A DNA stretch of 64,000 bases from Microbacterium sp. BK668 (GCF_004362195.1 NZ_SNWG01000001.1:1736001-1800000); one strand, 5' to 3'. Shown: positions 1 through 9,118, counted from the first letter of the stretch. A program made the numbers and translations. Notes: a model not told the origin generated them from the letters alone.

Positions 1-1
1 T

Positions 2-706
2 GTCGCGCTCGCCTTGGGGGTGCTCCAGGGCGTCGACCCGGCCGATCCCGTCTCGCTCGCGGTGCCGCCGCGCACAGCGGCGGAGCTGGATGCCTCGCCT
101 CGCCGCGTCGGCGTGGTCCGGGATCCGCTCGGCTGGGGCGTCGACGCCGACGTCGCCGCCGGCGTGGAGCGCGCGGCCGCGGCGCTTGCGCGGGCGGGGT
201 GGGAGGTGGTGGACGTCGATCCGCCGCTCCTCGAGGAGGCCGCGGTCCTGTGGCGCCGGCTCGCGTGCACCGACATGCTCCTGACGCTCGATGAGGCGCT
301 GCTGCCCGTGCCGCTCGGCCGGTCCGCGGCATCCTTCCTCCGCGACAGCACGGCGGTCGCGCGCCCGTACGAATCCGCGGCCGACTACGCGGCGGCGTGG
401 GCCCGTCGGGCTGTCGTCGCGGCCGCCTGGCGGCTCCTGCAGGTCGAGATCCCGCTGGTCCTCGGACCGGTGTCGACGCGCCGGACGCCGGAGCGCGACT
501 TCGATCTGGGAGGGCGCGAGGCGGCGGATGCGGCCTGGCGCGACCTGCGGCTGGTCGTCGCCGTCAACTTCCTGGGGCTGCCCGCCGTGAGCGTTCCGTC
601 GGGCGCCGACCGCGACGGGCTGCCGGTCGGCGTGCAGCTCATCGGCCCGCTGCACGCCGACGAGCTCGCGCTCGAGGCGGCTCGCTCCGTCGAGTCAGCG
701 GCCTGA
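2..706 (+). CDS. Amidase signature family protein, C-terminal part (5' truncated by window edge)
   Basis: The reading frame is open from the first bases of the window, so the true start lies upstream; about 234 C-terminal residues are present. The pattern LGLPAVSVPSG followed by GLPVGVQLIG close to the end is the usual C-terminal signature of amidase-signature hydrolases (GatA, AtzF and related amidases). The Ser-Ser-Lys catalytic residues of the family would sit in the missing N-terminal part, so activity and substrate cannot be judged. The last 12 bases overlap, tail to tail, the end of the minus-strand membrane protein gene. Family assignment is fairly safe; the exact enzyme is unknown. 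Confidence 0.8.
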   Translation, partial: VALALGVLQGVDPADPVSLAVPPRTAAELDASPRRVGVVRDPLGWGVDADVAAGVERAAAALARAGWEVVDVDPPLLEEAAVLWRRLACTDMLLTLDEALLPVPLGRSAASFLRDSTAVARPYESAADYAAAWARRAVVAAAWRLLQVEIPLVLGPVSTRRTPERDFDLGGREAADAAWRDLRLVVAVNFLGLPAVSVPSGADRDGLPVGVQLIGPLHADELALEAARSVESAA

Positions 707-1303
707 CCGGCCCGCCGGCTGGTCGCGGATCAGCGGCACGTACGCGACGAGCACGCCGGCTGCGAGCCCTCCGAGTCCGCCGGCGGCCATGTCGCCGATC
801 GTGTCCTGATAGGCGACGAAGATGTCGGGCGAGACGAACGCCCAGCCGACCCACTCGATCATCTCCCACACCGCGCTCACCGCGAGCGCGATCACCGGGA
901 CGATGACGAGAGGGACGCGGCGGAGTCCCGCGAGCGGATCGGGGACGATCCCCAGCCGCACGAGCACGAGATGACCCATGGCCGCGATGACGCCGGTGCA
1001 CACGCAGTGCATGACGAGGTCCCACCCCGCGATCGTCGTGTACAGGTCCAGGACATTGCTCCACGCCGCCAGCAGGACGACGGCGCAGAAGACGATGTCG
1101 AACCACGGCCGGACTCCGACGAACCGGGGTACGAGCACGACGGGAAGGGCCAGCGCGAGCACTCCGGCGTTCATCGGCGTCATCCAGACCGCCGCGACGA
1201 GGACGCCGACCAGTCCCAGGGCGCGGACGCCGTCCGCCGCCCAGTCCATCCCGCCGGAAGGCGGACGGACGAACCGCTCGACCGACGCGGGGCGGTCGCT
1301 CAT
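695..1303 (-). CDS. YjdF/DUF2238-like integral membrane protein
   Basis: A 202-residue protein with about five to six hydrophobic segments. It carries three motifs I associate with YjdF/DUF2238 proteins: Asp95 and His99 in WDLVMH, WEMIE at 146-150, and an Asp pair in QDTIGD at 166-171. The function of the family is not known to me. The ATG at 1303 overlaps the stop of the upstream nuclease-like gene by four bases (ATGA), so it is the last gene of a three-gene translationally coupled operon. Longer upstream extensions of the frame are only the shadow of the neighbouring gene. Confidence 0.7.
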   Translation of the reverse strand: MSDRPASVERFVRPPSGGMDWAADGVRALGLVGVLVAAVWMTPMNAGVLALALPVVLVPRFVGVRPWFDIVFCAVVLLAAWSNVLDLYTTIAGWDLVMHCVCTGVIAAMGHLVLVRLGIVPDPLAGLRRVPLVIVPVIALAVSAVWEMIEWVGWAFVSPDIFVAYQDTIGDMAAGGLGGLAAGVLVAYVPLIRDQPAGRSGR

Positions 1304-2136
1304 GCGCTCGCCTCCTCGCCCCGCATCCGCACCACGGCCTGCACCGGAAGGTGATCCGACGGCCAGGCGCCGTCCACCCGCGCCGGATTGATGCCGGCGC
1401 GGAGCACCTCGACGTCCGGGGAGACGGCGATCCAGTCGATGCGGGCGCCGCCGACACGGGGAGGGCGGTAGTTGGGGAAAGTGCCCCACTCGGGGGTGAG
1501 GTGGACGGATGCCTCGGCCCAGGCATCCGTCAGCGTCCCGTCGCCCAGCAGCTCCTGGATCGGCGCGGTCCGCTCGCCCGTGTTGAGATCGCCCGTCACG
1601 ATCGCCGGGTGCGGCTGCGCGGCGACGCGACGGCGGACGGTCACCGCGCTCTGCCGGCGGGCGCGCCCGGAGAGATGGTCGAAGTGGGTGTTGACGGCGA
1701 AGAGCATCGCGCCCGTGAGCCGATCGCGGAACGTCGCCGTCACGAGCACCCGCGGCACGAGGTTGCCCCACCCGCGCGCCCCCTCCTCGTCGGGACGGTC
1801 GGCGAGCGCCTCCTGCGACCAGTCCAGGAGCTCGAGCCGCTCGGTGTCGTAGAAGAGCGGGTTGCCCTCGCCCCGGCCTCCGCGGTTGCGCCCGCGGCCC
1901 ACGAAGCGGTAGCGGGATCCGAGGGCGTCCTGGAGTGTGCGCGCCTGGTCGGGGCGCACCTCCTGGGCTCCCAGCAGGGTCGGCCGCTCCGTGCGCACGA
2001 GGGATTGCACCAGGGGGCGACGACGCGTCCAGCGGTCGGCCGCCCGCCAGTTGCCGCGGTCGAATCGGCGCCGGATGTTGTACGTCATGACGTGCAGGTC
2101 CGGCGCCTCGACCGGCCCGATGAGAGCATCCGTCAC
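1300..2136 (-). CDS. Endonuclease/exonuclease/phosphatase family protein
   Basis: A 278-residue protein with the full set of EEP-fold catalytic motifs: Asn20 in MTYNI, Glu59 in GAQEV, His151 in NTHFDH, Asp183/Asn185 in GDLNTGE and the terminal SDH at 260-262. The family includes metal-dependent phosphodiesterases that cut nucleic acids, phosphoinositides or sphingolipids; no signal peptide is visible, so a cytoplasmic phosphodiesterase is likely and the substrate is open. The start is set at the GTG at 2136 because it overlaps the preceding glycosyltransferase stop (GTGA). The same four-base overlap joins it to the following membrane protein gene. Confidence 0.85.
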   Translation of the reverse strand: MTDALIGPVEAPDLHVMTYNIRRRFDRGNWRAADRWTRRRPLVQSLVRTERPTLLGAQEVRPDQARTLQDALGSRYRFVGRGRNRGGRGEGNPLFYDTERLELLDWSQEALADRPDEEGARGWGNLVPRVLVTATFRDRLTGAMLFAVNTHFDHLSGRARRQSAVTVRRRVAAQPHPAIVTGDLNTGERTAPIQELLGDGTLTDAWAEASVHLTPEWGTFPNYRPPRVGGARIDWIAVSPDVEVLRAGINPARVDGAWPSDHLPVQAVVRMRGEEASA

Positions 2137-2924
2137 GGCAGCGGCCGATCCTGACGGACGCGGATGCCCAGGCCCGCCCGGCGGAGCGCGATGCGCACCC
2201 ACCGCACCGGCGGCACGTCGTGCGGCCAGTGGATGACGACGGTGCGGAACCCGGCCCGCACGCGCCGTGCGAAGGCGCCCGGGTCGGCGAAGGGTCGCAT
2301 CGACATCGCCATGTGATCGGCCTTCACGCGGCCGATGCGCCATCGCTCGCCGAGGTGGAACGAGAGGTCGAAGTCGTCGTGCACCGCCGCGTCGTCGCGG
2401 TGCACCCGGTGATGGATGCCGCGCCAGGCCTCGCGCCGGAGCGCGAGGTTCGATCCGAACAGCGGTCGATGTCCCAGCGCCAGCGCTCCAGCGCCGTCGT
2501 ACGCGGCGAGGTAGGTGATCGCGAGCGGTGCGCGCAGCGCACGGGGCCCATCGAGGAATCGAGCGCCGCCGGTGACGGCGCCGATCTCGGCGCGATCGAA
2601 GGCGTCGACGACGGCGGCGACCCAGTCCGGGTCCGGGATGCAGTCGGCGTCGAGGCGGAGGATGAGATCCCCCGACGCGCGGTCGTAGCCGTGGGCGCTC
2701 GCCGCGGGGATGCCCGGCCGATCGCATGGCTCGACGCGGGCGCCGGCGTCACGGGCGACCGCGGCCGAGGCATCGGTCGACCCGTTGTCGACGACGATGA
2801 TCTCGTCGGGAACGCGGGTCTGCACGCTCAGTGCCGCGAGGCAGCGTGCCAGCTCGGCGTCGTCGTCCTTGACCGGGATGACGACCGACACGGTCGTCCG
2901 GTCACGGGGGGATGGCGCGGCCAC
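2133..2924 (-). CDS. Glycosyltransferase family 2 protein
   Basis: 263 residues forming a GT-A fold: VSVVIPVKDD at 12-21, the nucleotide-binding VVDNGSTD at 44-51, and a DAD metal-binding motif at 92-94. No transmembrane segment is evident, so it is probably a soluble or peripheral enzyme adding a sugar to a lipid or glycan acceptor that cannot be named from sequence. Translation begins at a GTG preceded by GAGGAG. A TAGCGT -10-like hexamer lies at 2952-2957 on the minus strand. It is the first gene of the coupled operon with the EEP and YjdF-like genes. Confidence 0.85.
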   Translation of the reverse strand: MAAPSPRDRTTVSVVIPVKDDDAELARCLAALSVQTRVPDEIIVVDNGSTDASAAVARDAGARVEPCDRPGIPAASAHGYDRASGDLILRLDADCIPDPDWVAAVVDAFDRAEIGAVTGGARFLDGPRALRAPLAITYLAAYDGAGALALGHRPLFGSNLALRREAWRGIHHRVHRDDAAVHDDFDLSFHLGERWRIGRVKADHMAMSMRPFADPGAFARRVRAGFRTVVIHWPHDVPPVRWVRIALRRAGLGIRVRQDRPLP

Positions 2925-3006
2925 GTCGTCTCCTCATCGCTGTCATCCGTCACGCTAGCCGCCTTCCCGGGCGACCCCCGGCGGTTGACACGCACCAGGC
3001 CGTCGA

Positions 3007-4308
3007 TTAGTCGGTCGGGGTCCCCGCGGACGGCGCGGAGTCCTGACCGTGGTCAGCCCCCGACGACCCCTGGCGCTGTGCTCGAGCGGTCGCGGGCGCG
3101 GAGTGGCCGCGCATGACGACGCCGGCTCCGACGGTCGCGACGAGCACGAACGCGGTGAACACGAGGAGCACCGTGATCTCCCCGACGAACGCGAGGCTGA
3201 CCCCGACGAGCAGCACCGGGACGACGAGCCCGGTATACGCGATGAGGAAGAGGAGGGCGAGCGTCTCGCCCCGCCGGTCGGGCCGTGCGAGGGCCGCCGC
3301 CGACGCGATCGCCGCGCGGAACATGATGCCCGCCGCCGCCCCGCCGATGATGCCGCCGACGAGGAACAGGGGGAGCGCCGGCAGGAGAGCGCCGACCGCG
3401 ATCGCGGCGAGACCGACGGCGAAGCAGACGACGGCGATGGTCAGCTGCGTGCGCTGAGCAACGCCGACGAGCACGATCTGAGCGAGTGCGGCTGCGCCGA
3501 ACACCGCGAAGACGGCCGCGCCGTCGGCGAGGGGATCGGTGACACGGAAGGTCTGGTGCATGAACGTCGGCGCAAGCGAGGTGAAGAGGGCGAAGAGGGC
3601 GAAGGATGCCGCGGCACCGACTCCCGCCGCGGCGAAGGCGGAGCCGCCGCCCGGCGGGAAGGCCAGCCGCTGCGGGCGATAGGCGGGCCGATCCTTCGTC
3701 GGGTCGATCGTCTCGGGGACGAGGAGGATCACGGGCAGCCACGCGACGAACAGCACCAGGAACACCGCGTGCGGCAGTTCGAGCGGGTCGGGGAGGAACT
3801 CCGCGAACAGTCCGCCGATGAGGGGGCCGAGCGCGAGGCCGCCCAGATTCGCCGCGCCGGCCACGGAGGCCGCGATCACCGCCGTCTCGTTCGGGCGGGC
3901 GCTCCGGCGCAGTTCCGCGAGGTGCGCCGTCGCCGCCGCGGTGAGGGTGCCGACGCTCACGCCGTCGACGAAGCGGCCGACGACGAGGCCCGGTACGGCG
4001 TTCCAGGTGAGGAAGACGATCGCAGCCAGCGCAGAGGTCGCCACGGCGATCATGGTCATGCGACGGCGCCCGGCCCAGTCGCTCACATGTCCGATGAAGA
4101 AGAGGCTGAAGACCACGCCCACCGCGAAGGCGGCGAAGATGAGCGTGATGATCGGCACGGGGAAGCGGTCCTGTGCCTGATAGAGCGGATAGAGCGGCGT
4201 CGGGATGGTCGCGTAGGCCGTCACGGTCGTGAAGACCGCCGCGACGACCCAGAACCCCGCGAGGGACGACATCGTGCGCCGCGTCCTCGTGCGTGCGGGA
4301 CGAGTCAT
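3007..4308 (-). CDS. MFS transporter
   Basis: 433 residues with about twelve hydrophobic helices and the cytoplasmic motif A (GHVSDWAGRRR) between helices 2 and 3, typical of proton-coupled drug or metabolite exporters of the major facilitator superfamily. The tail after helix 12 is Ala/Gln/Ser-rich and polar. I start at the ATG at 4308; the longer frame upstream reads through divergent regulatory DNA and lacks a membrane or signal character. The gene is divergent from the acyltransferase at 4470. Substrate unknown. Confidence 0.85.
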   Translation of the reverse strand: MTRPARTRTRRTMSSLAGFWVVAAVFTTVTAYATIPTPLYPLYQAQDRFPVPIITLIFAAFAVGVVFSLFFIGHVSDWAGRRRMTMIAVATSALAAIVFLTWNAVPGLVVGRFVDGVSVGTLTAAATAHLAELRRSARPNETAVIAASVAGAANLGGLALGPLIGGLFAEFLPDPLELPHAVFLVLFVAWLPVILLVPETIDPTKDRPAYRPQRLAFPPGGGSAFAAAGVGAAASFALFALFTSLAPTFMHQTFRVTDPLADGAAVFAVFGAAALAQIVLVGVAQRTQLTIAVVCFAVGLAAIAVGALLPALPLFLVGGIIGGAAAGIMFRAAIASAAALARPDRRGETLALLFLIAYTGLVVPVLLVGVSLAFVGEITVLLVFTAFVLVATVGAGVVMRGHSAPATARAQRQGSSGADHGQDSAPSAGTPTD

Positions 4309-4454
4309 GGCATCGGTCCGTTCGAGGTGGCGAGGTGCCGGCGCCGGCGCAGCGGCTCGACACCGACCCTGGCGGCGCCGGGGCCCGACGTCAAGACCCG
4401 ACCGGTGGGCGAGGCTCGCTGTCAAGTCCCCCCGTCCGGTTCACCCGACCGGCC

Positions 4455-4472
4455 TACACTTCACGGATCGTG
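4455..4472 (+). promoter_or_regulatory. Possible leaderless promoter, TACACT -10 before GTG
   Basis: TACACT at 4455-4460 is followed after 9 nt by the GTG at 4470, with no Shine-Dalgarno sequence. The spacing is slightly longer than in the other leaderless candidates in this window. Confidence 0.4.
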
Positions 4473-6572
4473 GCAGAGCACACCCCCAGCGGGACCGGCT
4501 CCTCCGGCTTCCGGCCCGACATCCAGGGCCTGCGAGCGATCGCCGTGGGCGCTGTCGTGCTGTACCACGCGGGGGTCCCGTTCCTTCCCGGCGGGTATGT
4601 CGGCGTCGACGTGTTCTTCGTGATCTCGGGCTTCCTCATCACGACGCATCTGCTCGGGAGCCTCGAGCGCGAGGGCCGGATCCGCTTCGGATCGTTTTAC
4701 GCGCGCCGTGCCCGGCGCATCCTCCCCGCGTCCTTCGTCGTGCTCGTGCTCTCGATCGTCGCGGCCCTCATCTGGTACCCCCCGCTGCTCATGGAGAAGG
4801 TGTGGCGGGCAGCCGTCGCGACGGCGCTCTACGTGCCGAACTACCTCTTCGCCATGGACCAGACGGACTACCTCGCGCAGTCGACGACGCCGTCGCTGTT
4901 CCAGCACTACTGGTCGCTCGGCGTCGAGGAGCAGTTCTACCTCGTGTGGCCGGCTCTGCTCGGGCTGGCCTGGCTCGTCGTGAAGTCCCGGCGGACGCTG
5001 TTCTGGATGCTGGTGGCGGTGGTGGCGGCATCCTTCGTCGCTGGCGTGTGGCTCACCCTCCGGTCCCAGCCCCTCGCGTTCTTCTGGCTGCCGACGCGTG
5101 CGTGGGAGCTCGGCGCGGGTGGCATCGTCGCGTTCCTCCTGCTGCGGCGGGAGCAGCTGGTCCCGCGGCGACTGGCACCATGGCTCGGCTGGGCGGGCAT
5201 GGCGGCGATCACGGCCTCGATCACGCTCTTCTCGTCGAAGACCCTGTTCCCCGGCGGGTGGGCGGCGGTTCCCGTGCTGGGCGCCGCGCTGGTCATCGTG
5301 GCCGGCGCGTCGCAGACCCGCGGGGGTTCGGACCGCGTCCTGTCGGCGCCGGCCATGGTGCTCATCGGGACCATCTCCTACTCGCTCTATCTCGTGCACT
5401 GGCCGGCCCTTGTCATCCCGGAATCCGCCTCGCGCGGCGGCCTGCCGCTGTGGCTCACCCTGCTCATCGCGCTGGCGTGCGTGCCGCTCGCGTGGACGAT
5501 GTACCGGTTCGTCGAAGATCCGATGCGGCGCGCGTCGTGGCTGACGCGGGCCCGCACGCGGCGGACGCTCATCGGCGCCGCCGTCGGCTCGGTGGCGTGC
5601 CTGCTGGTGGCGACCGGCGCGTACGCCGTCGCCGACACCCGCACGCTCAACGTCGCGGAAGCGGCCCCCGCGCCCGCGATCGAGGACCCGCCGCAGGCGA
5701 CCGACTTCGTCCCCGAGAACCTCCGCCCGTCGCTGCGGGATGCGGACGACAGCCTTCCGGAGGTCTACGCCGACGACTGCGTGCGAGGCATCGCCGCCAC
5801 GGATGCCGGGGAGTGCCTGTACGGCGACCCGTCGGCGCCGCGCATCGCGCTGTTCGGCGACTCCCACGCGGCGCACTGGTTCCCCGCGCTCGAGTCGTTC
5901 GCGCTCTCGGCCGGGTACGCGGTCGAGGTGCACACCAAGAGCTCCTGCCCGTATGCGGCGATCGACGCGACCCGCCGCGGAACGCCGTATCCTCAGTGCC
6001 CGGAGTGGCGGAAGGCTGTGATCGCGGCCGTGAACGAGTCGCGGCCCGTGATCGTGCTCCTGGCCGGTTACAGCGACCCGGACCTCTCACCCGGAGTGAA
6101 GGACGATCTCGCGACGTGGGAGGCCGCGTACGGGACGACGCTGGACGCGATCACCGTGCCGAAGGCCGTGATCGCCGACACCCCCGACATCCGCGAGGAC
6201 CCCGCCCCCTGCCTGTCGGCGCATCTGTCGGACGCCGAGGTGTGCGGGCAGCCGCGCGCCATCGCGCTGCGCGACGCGTCGCGCGGGGCCGCCGCCGCGG
6301 CGGCGACCGTGCGGGGGGTGCCGGTGCTCGACTTCAACGACTACCTGTGCAGCGCCCAGTGGTGCCCGCCCATCATCGGCGACACCCTCGTGTACCGCGA
6401 TTCGCACCATCTGACGGCGGATTTCAGCGCGCTGCTGGGCGGCGTGATGGGGGAGAGACTGCGTCCGCTCCTGCCGTCCGCGACTTCGGGCGGGGAGCCC
6501 CTCGCCGGACCTCGCGGTCCGGGCGAGCGTCCGCACACGGCCCCTGCGGCACGGTCGCCTGGAATACCCTGA
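4470..6572 (+). CDS. OafA/YrhL-type membrane acyltransferase with C-terminal SGNH domain
   Basis: 700 residues in two parts. Residues about 10-370 are an acyltransferase-3 membrane domain: FRPDIQGLRA near the N-terminus, a conserved YHAG, and GYVGVDVFFVISGF, followed by about ten helices. Residues about 455-660 form an extracytoplasmic SGNH hydrolase-like domain with GDSHAAHW (catalytic Ser, near 463) and DSHHLT (Asp/His, near 644). Such fusions O-acetylate cell-surface polysaccharide, with the SGNH part completing transfer outside the membrane. The start is the GTG at 4470; the open frame upstream belongs to the divergent intergenic region. The downstream ACT gene follows after 4 nt. Confidence 0.88.
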   Translation: MAEHTPSGTGSSGFRPDIQGLRAIAVGAVVLYHAGVPFLPGGYVGVDVFFVISGFLITTHLLGSLEREGRIRFGSFYARRARRILPASFVVLVLSIVAALIWYPPLLMEKVWRAAVATALYVPNYLFAMDQTDYLAQSTTPSLFQHYWSLGVEEQFYLVWPALLGLAWLVVKSRRTLFWMLVAVVAASFVAGVWLTLRSQPLAFFWLPTRAWELGAGGIVAFLLLRREQLVPRRLAPWLGWAGMAAITASITLFSSKTLFPGGWAAVPVLGAALVIVAGASQTRGGSDRVLSAPAMVLIGTISYSLYLVHWPALVIPESASRGGLPLWLTLLIALACVPLAWTMYRFVEDPMRRASWLTRARTRRTLIGAAVGSVACLLVATGAYAVADTRTLNVAEAAPAPAIEDPPQATDFVPENLRPSLRDADDSLPEVYADDCVRGIAATDAGECLYGDPSAPRIALFGDSHAAHWFPALESFALSAGYAVEVHTKSSCPYAAIDATRRGTPYPQCPEWRKAVIAAVNESRPVIVLLAGYSDPDLSPGVKDDLATWEAAYGTTLDAITVPKAVIADTPDIREDPAPCLSAHLSDAEVCGQPRAIALRDASRGAAAAAATVRGVPVLDFNDYLCSAQWCPPIIGDTLVYRDSHHLTADFSALLGGVMGERLRPLLPSATSGGEPLAGPRGPGERPHTAPAARSPGIP

Positions 6573-6579
6573 GCCCATG
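6565..6579 (+). promoter_or_regulatory. Leaderless promoter, TACCCT-N6-ATG
   Basis: TACCCT at 6565-6570 lies exactly 6 nt before the ATG at 6577, overlapping the end of the acyltransferase gene. There is no ribosome binding site, so transcription probably starts at or next to the ATG. Confidence 0.6.
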
Positions 6580-7089
6580 ACAACCCTCGTGCTCACGGTC
6601 GTCGGCGACGACCGCGCCGGACTCGTCGCCGCCGTCGCCGAAGTCATCGACTCGCACGGCGGCAACTGGGAGAACAGCCAGCTCGCCGAGCTCTCCGGCG
6701 CCTTCGCGGGCATCATCGAGGTCTCGGTCGCCCCGCACCGCGCCGACGCGCTGCGCGACGCGCTGGCGCAGGTGGAGGGGCTTCTCACGGTCGCGGTGCC
6801 CGGGCACGAGGACACGACGGATGCCTCGCCCGAGCGCCTGTTCACGTTCGAGGTCCTCGGGAACGACCGTCCGGGCATCGTCCGCGAGCTGTCGGCGACG
6901 CTCAGCGCGAACGGCGTGAGCATCGAGCGCATGAACAGCCAGACCAGGGATGCGGCCATGGCCGGCGGCCGGCTCTTCGAGGCGACGATCTCGGCCGCGG
7001 TCCCGGCATCCGTCGACGTCGACGCCCTCGTCGAAGAGCTTGAGCGGCTCGCCCACGAGCTGCAGGTCGACGTCACGCGTCGAGACTGA
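6577..7089 (+). CDS. Two-ACT-domain protein (GcvR-like)
   Basis: 170 residues comprising two ACT domains, roughly 3-75 and 85-165. Both open with a beta strand followed by the D-R-(A/P)-G turn (GDDRAGLV, GNDRPGIV) that binds small ligands such as amino acids. The arrangement matches the GcvR-like regulators of the glycine cleavage system, but these are widespread in actinobacteria with no known DNA-binding part, so the role is best left as ligand sensing. The start is fixed by the leaderless signal at 6565-6570. Confidence 0.8.
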   Translation: MTTLVLTVVGDDRAGLVAAVAEVIDSHGGNWENSQLAELSGAFAGIIEVSVAPHRADALRDALAQVEGLLTVAVPGHEDTTDASPERLFTFEVLGNDRPGIVRELSATLSANGVSIERMNSQTRDAAMAGGRLFEATISAAVPASVDVDALVEELERLAHELQVDVTRRD

Positions 7090-7124
7090 CCGACTAGTCC
7101 GACGGGCCGGTGTGGAGGACCAGC

Positions 7125-7742
7125 ATGCAACGAGTCATCGCGACCATGACGATCTCGCTCGACGGGATCGGCTCCGGTCACAACCAGACCGAGGAGCGGC
7201 CGTTCGGCGACACCTCGAGCGAACTCATCCATCGATGGATGTTCGAGACGCCCGAGGAGAACCGGGCCGAGATCGACGAGATCGTGTCTGCCGGGGCCTA
7301 CGTCATGGGACGCAACATGTTCGGCCCGGTGCGCGGGGAGTGGGATCGCGACTGGCGCGGGTGGTGGGGTGACGACCCGCCCTATCACGCTCCCGTCTTC
7401 GTGCTCACCCATCATCCGCGCGCGTCCATCCCGATGGCGGGCGGCACGACGTTCCACTTCGTGACCGACGGGATCGAGGCCGCGCTCGACCGGGCCCGGG
7501 ATGCCGCGGAGGAGCGCGCGGTCCACGTGGCCGGCGGCGTGAGCACGATCAACCAGTACCTCGCGGCCGGTCTCGTCGATGAGCTCATGCTGCAGATCTC
7601 GCCCACGATCGTCGGGACGGGCCTGCGTCTGTTCGAGGGCGTGGGGCCGGTCGACCTCGAGCTGGTCAGCACCCGGGGCGCGTCGCTCGTGACGCACGTC
7701 CGCTACCGCGTCCGCCGCACGGCGGGGAAGGAGGAGTCATGA
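7125..7742 (+). CDS. Dihydrofolate reductase-like protein (RibD C-terminal fold)
   Basis: 205 residues with the opening strand MTISLDG, the GRNMFG turn and the C-terminal stretch LVDELMLQISPTIVGTG, all typical of RibD C-terminal/DHFR-like reductases that use NADPH. Such stand-alone proteins are common in actinobacteria and their substrates are mostly unknown. The ATG at 7125 has GGAGG at 7114-7118. The stop overlaps the start of a second member of the same family, so the two are co-translated paralogues. Confidence 0.82.
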   Translation: MQRVIATMTISLDGIGSGHNQTEERPFGDTSSELIHRWMFETPEENRAEIDEIVSAGAYVMGRNMFGPVRGEWDRDWRGWWGDDPPYHAPVFVLTHHPRASIPMAGGTTFHFVTDGIEAALDRARDAAEERAVHVAGGVSTINQYLAAGLVDELMLQISPTIVGTGLRLFEGVGPVDLELVSTRGASLVTHVRYRVRRTAGKEES

Positions 7743-8332
7743 TCACCGAGCCCAGCCCGCAGAAGGCGGAGGGCAAGGCCCTCTGGCACTTCACCATGTC
7801 CCTCGACGGCTTCGTCGCCGGCCCCGAACACTCCATGGACTGGATGGAAGGGCTGACGACGGGACGCCCGGACATCCTCGACGAGTACATCGCGACGACC
7901 GGTGCCGTGCTCGGCGGCCGCGACGGCTTCGACGCCTTCCCCGACGCGTCGACGATCTACGGCGGCGCCTGGAGCGGTCCCGTCTTCGTCCTGACGCACC
8001 ACCCCGAGGACGCTCCGCCGAGCGAGGGCACGACCATCCTGAGCTGCGACGTGGAGGAGGCGCTCCGCATCGCGAAAGACGCCGCCCGCGGCAAGAACGT
8101 CGAGATCCTGTCCGCCTCCATCGGGCGTCAGCTGCTCGATCGTGGCCTCCTGGACGAGATCGACCTGCACATCGCGCCCGTGCTCCTCGGCGACGGCGTC
8201 CGGCTCTACGACAACCCCGGGGCGGCGCCGATCCCGCTCATGTTCACCATGACCGACGAGCCGCGACACGAGATCAACGTCCGCGCACGGCCGCTCGAAG
8301 GATCGCGGATGCCGCATCCCGACAGTCGTTGA
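7739..8332 (+). CDS. Dihydrofolate reductase-like protein, second copy
   Basis: 197 residues of the same RibD/DHFR-like family as the upstream gene: FTMSLDGFVAGP near the N-terminus, an internal GGRDGFD and a C-terminal LLDEIDLHIAPVLLGDG. The sequences are clearly divergent, so this is an old duplication or two independent acquisitions, and perhaps a heterodimer. The ATG overlaps the upstream stop (ATGA) and is preceded by GGAGG inside that gene. A short GGATGC/GCATCC palindrome lies just before the stop codon. Confidence 0.82.
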   Translation: MITEPSPQKAEGKALWHFTMSLDGFVAGPEHSMDWMEGLTTGRPDILDEYIATTGAVLGGRDGFDAFPDASTIYGGAWSGPVFVLTHHPEDAPPSEGTTILSCDVEEALRIAKDAARGKNVEILSASIGRQLLDRGLLDEIDLHIAPVLLGDGVRLYDNPGAAPIPLMFTMTDEPRHEINVRARPLEGSRMPHPDSR

Positions 8333-8421
8333 CGTCTTCGACGATCGGTCGGCTCGTCGTGCCTCTGCACCTCCGATTCCGCAGAATCCCCGACTCTCAG
8401 CGTTCTCTCCGCCCGAAACTC

Positions 8422-8464
8422 TTGCCGGGGACGTCGGATGACGATATATCGGTATGTATATCGT
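8422..8464 (+). promoter_or_regulatory. PadR-type operator overlapping a promoter
   Basis: ACGATATA (8441-8448), an 8-nt spacer and TATATCGT (8457-8464) form a perfect inverted repeat. A -35-like TTGCCG (8422-8427) and a -10-like TATATC (8445-8450) are separated by 17 nt, so the -10 lies inside the left arm. AT-rich palindromes of this kind are typical PadR targets, and the next gene encodes a PadR protein: autorepression is the natural reading. Confidence 0.75.
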
Positions 8465-8502
8465 TGAGCGCGCCGCGCTCGCACACACCCAGGAGGACGA
8501 TC

Positions 8503-9081
8503 ATGAGCGGTTCGTGGACGGGAAGCGGCTTCGGCGGGTTCGACCCCCGGAAGTCCGGGAGCGGGGCGGGATCGGGCCTGTTCGACCTGCTCGACCAGCT
8601 GAAGGAAGCCTTCGACCAGAAGGTCGGCTCGGCGACGTCGAGCACGCGAGTGAGCAAGGGCGACGTGCGCGCCGCCGTGCTCGCACTCCTGGCCGAGCAG
8701 CCCATGCACGGCTACCAGATCATCCAGCAGATCGAGGAGCGCAGCGGCGGGTCGTGGAAGCCGAGCGCAGGATCCGTCTACCCGACACTCCAGCTGCTGG
8801 CCGATGAGGGCCTCATCCTGGCCGAGGAGTCCGGTGGCCGGAAGACGTACTCGCTCACCGCGGCCGGTCAGGCGGAGGCCGACGAGGCCGGCGGGCGGGC
8901 TCCCTGGCAGTCGCAGGGGACGAAGGGCGGCTCGCGGACCGGTCTCGGCAAGGCGGGCGTGGACCTCGCCCAGGCGGCGGCACAGGTGGGGCAATCCGGC
9001 AGCCCCGACCAGGTGAAGCAGGCGATCGAGGTGCTCGAAGAGGCGCGCCGTAAGCTCTACTCCATTCTCGCCCAGGACTGA
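8503..9081 (+). CDS. PadR family transcriptional regulator
   Basis: 192 residues. An N-terminal Gly/Ser-rich stretch (1-20) precedes the PadR winged helix: AVLALLAEQPMHGYQI, then the recognition segment with GSVYPTLQLLADEG, ending in a C-terminal helix that would dimerise. Family members repress their own gene and adjacent transporters or detoxification genes and release DNA on binding small phenolic or drug-like ligands. The start at 8503 has AGGAGG upstream. A perfect palindrome lies 39 nt before the start, and the UbiB-family kinase gene follows after 37 nt, so that gene is the likely co-regulated partner. Confidence 0.9.
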   Translation: MSGSWTGSGFGGFDPRKSGSGAGSGLFDLLDQLKEAFDQKVGSATSSTRVSKGDVRAAVLALLAEQPMHGYQIIQQIEERSGGSWKPSAGSVYPTLQLLADEGLILAEESGGRKTYSLTAAGQAEADEAGGRAPWQSQGTKGGSRTGLGKAGVDLAQAAAQVGQSGSPDQVKQAIEVLEEARRKLYSILAQD

Positions 9082-9118
9082 CCCTCGCCGTCGGAACGTC
9101 GGCGTCAAGGAGTGATCG

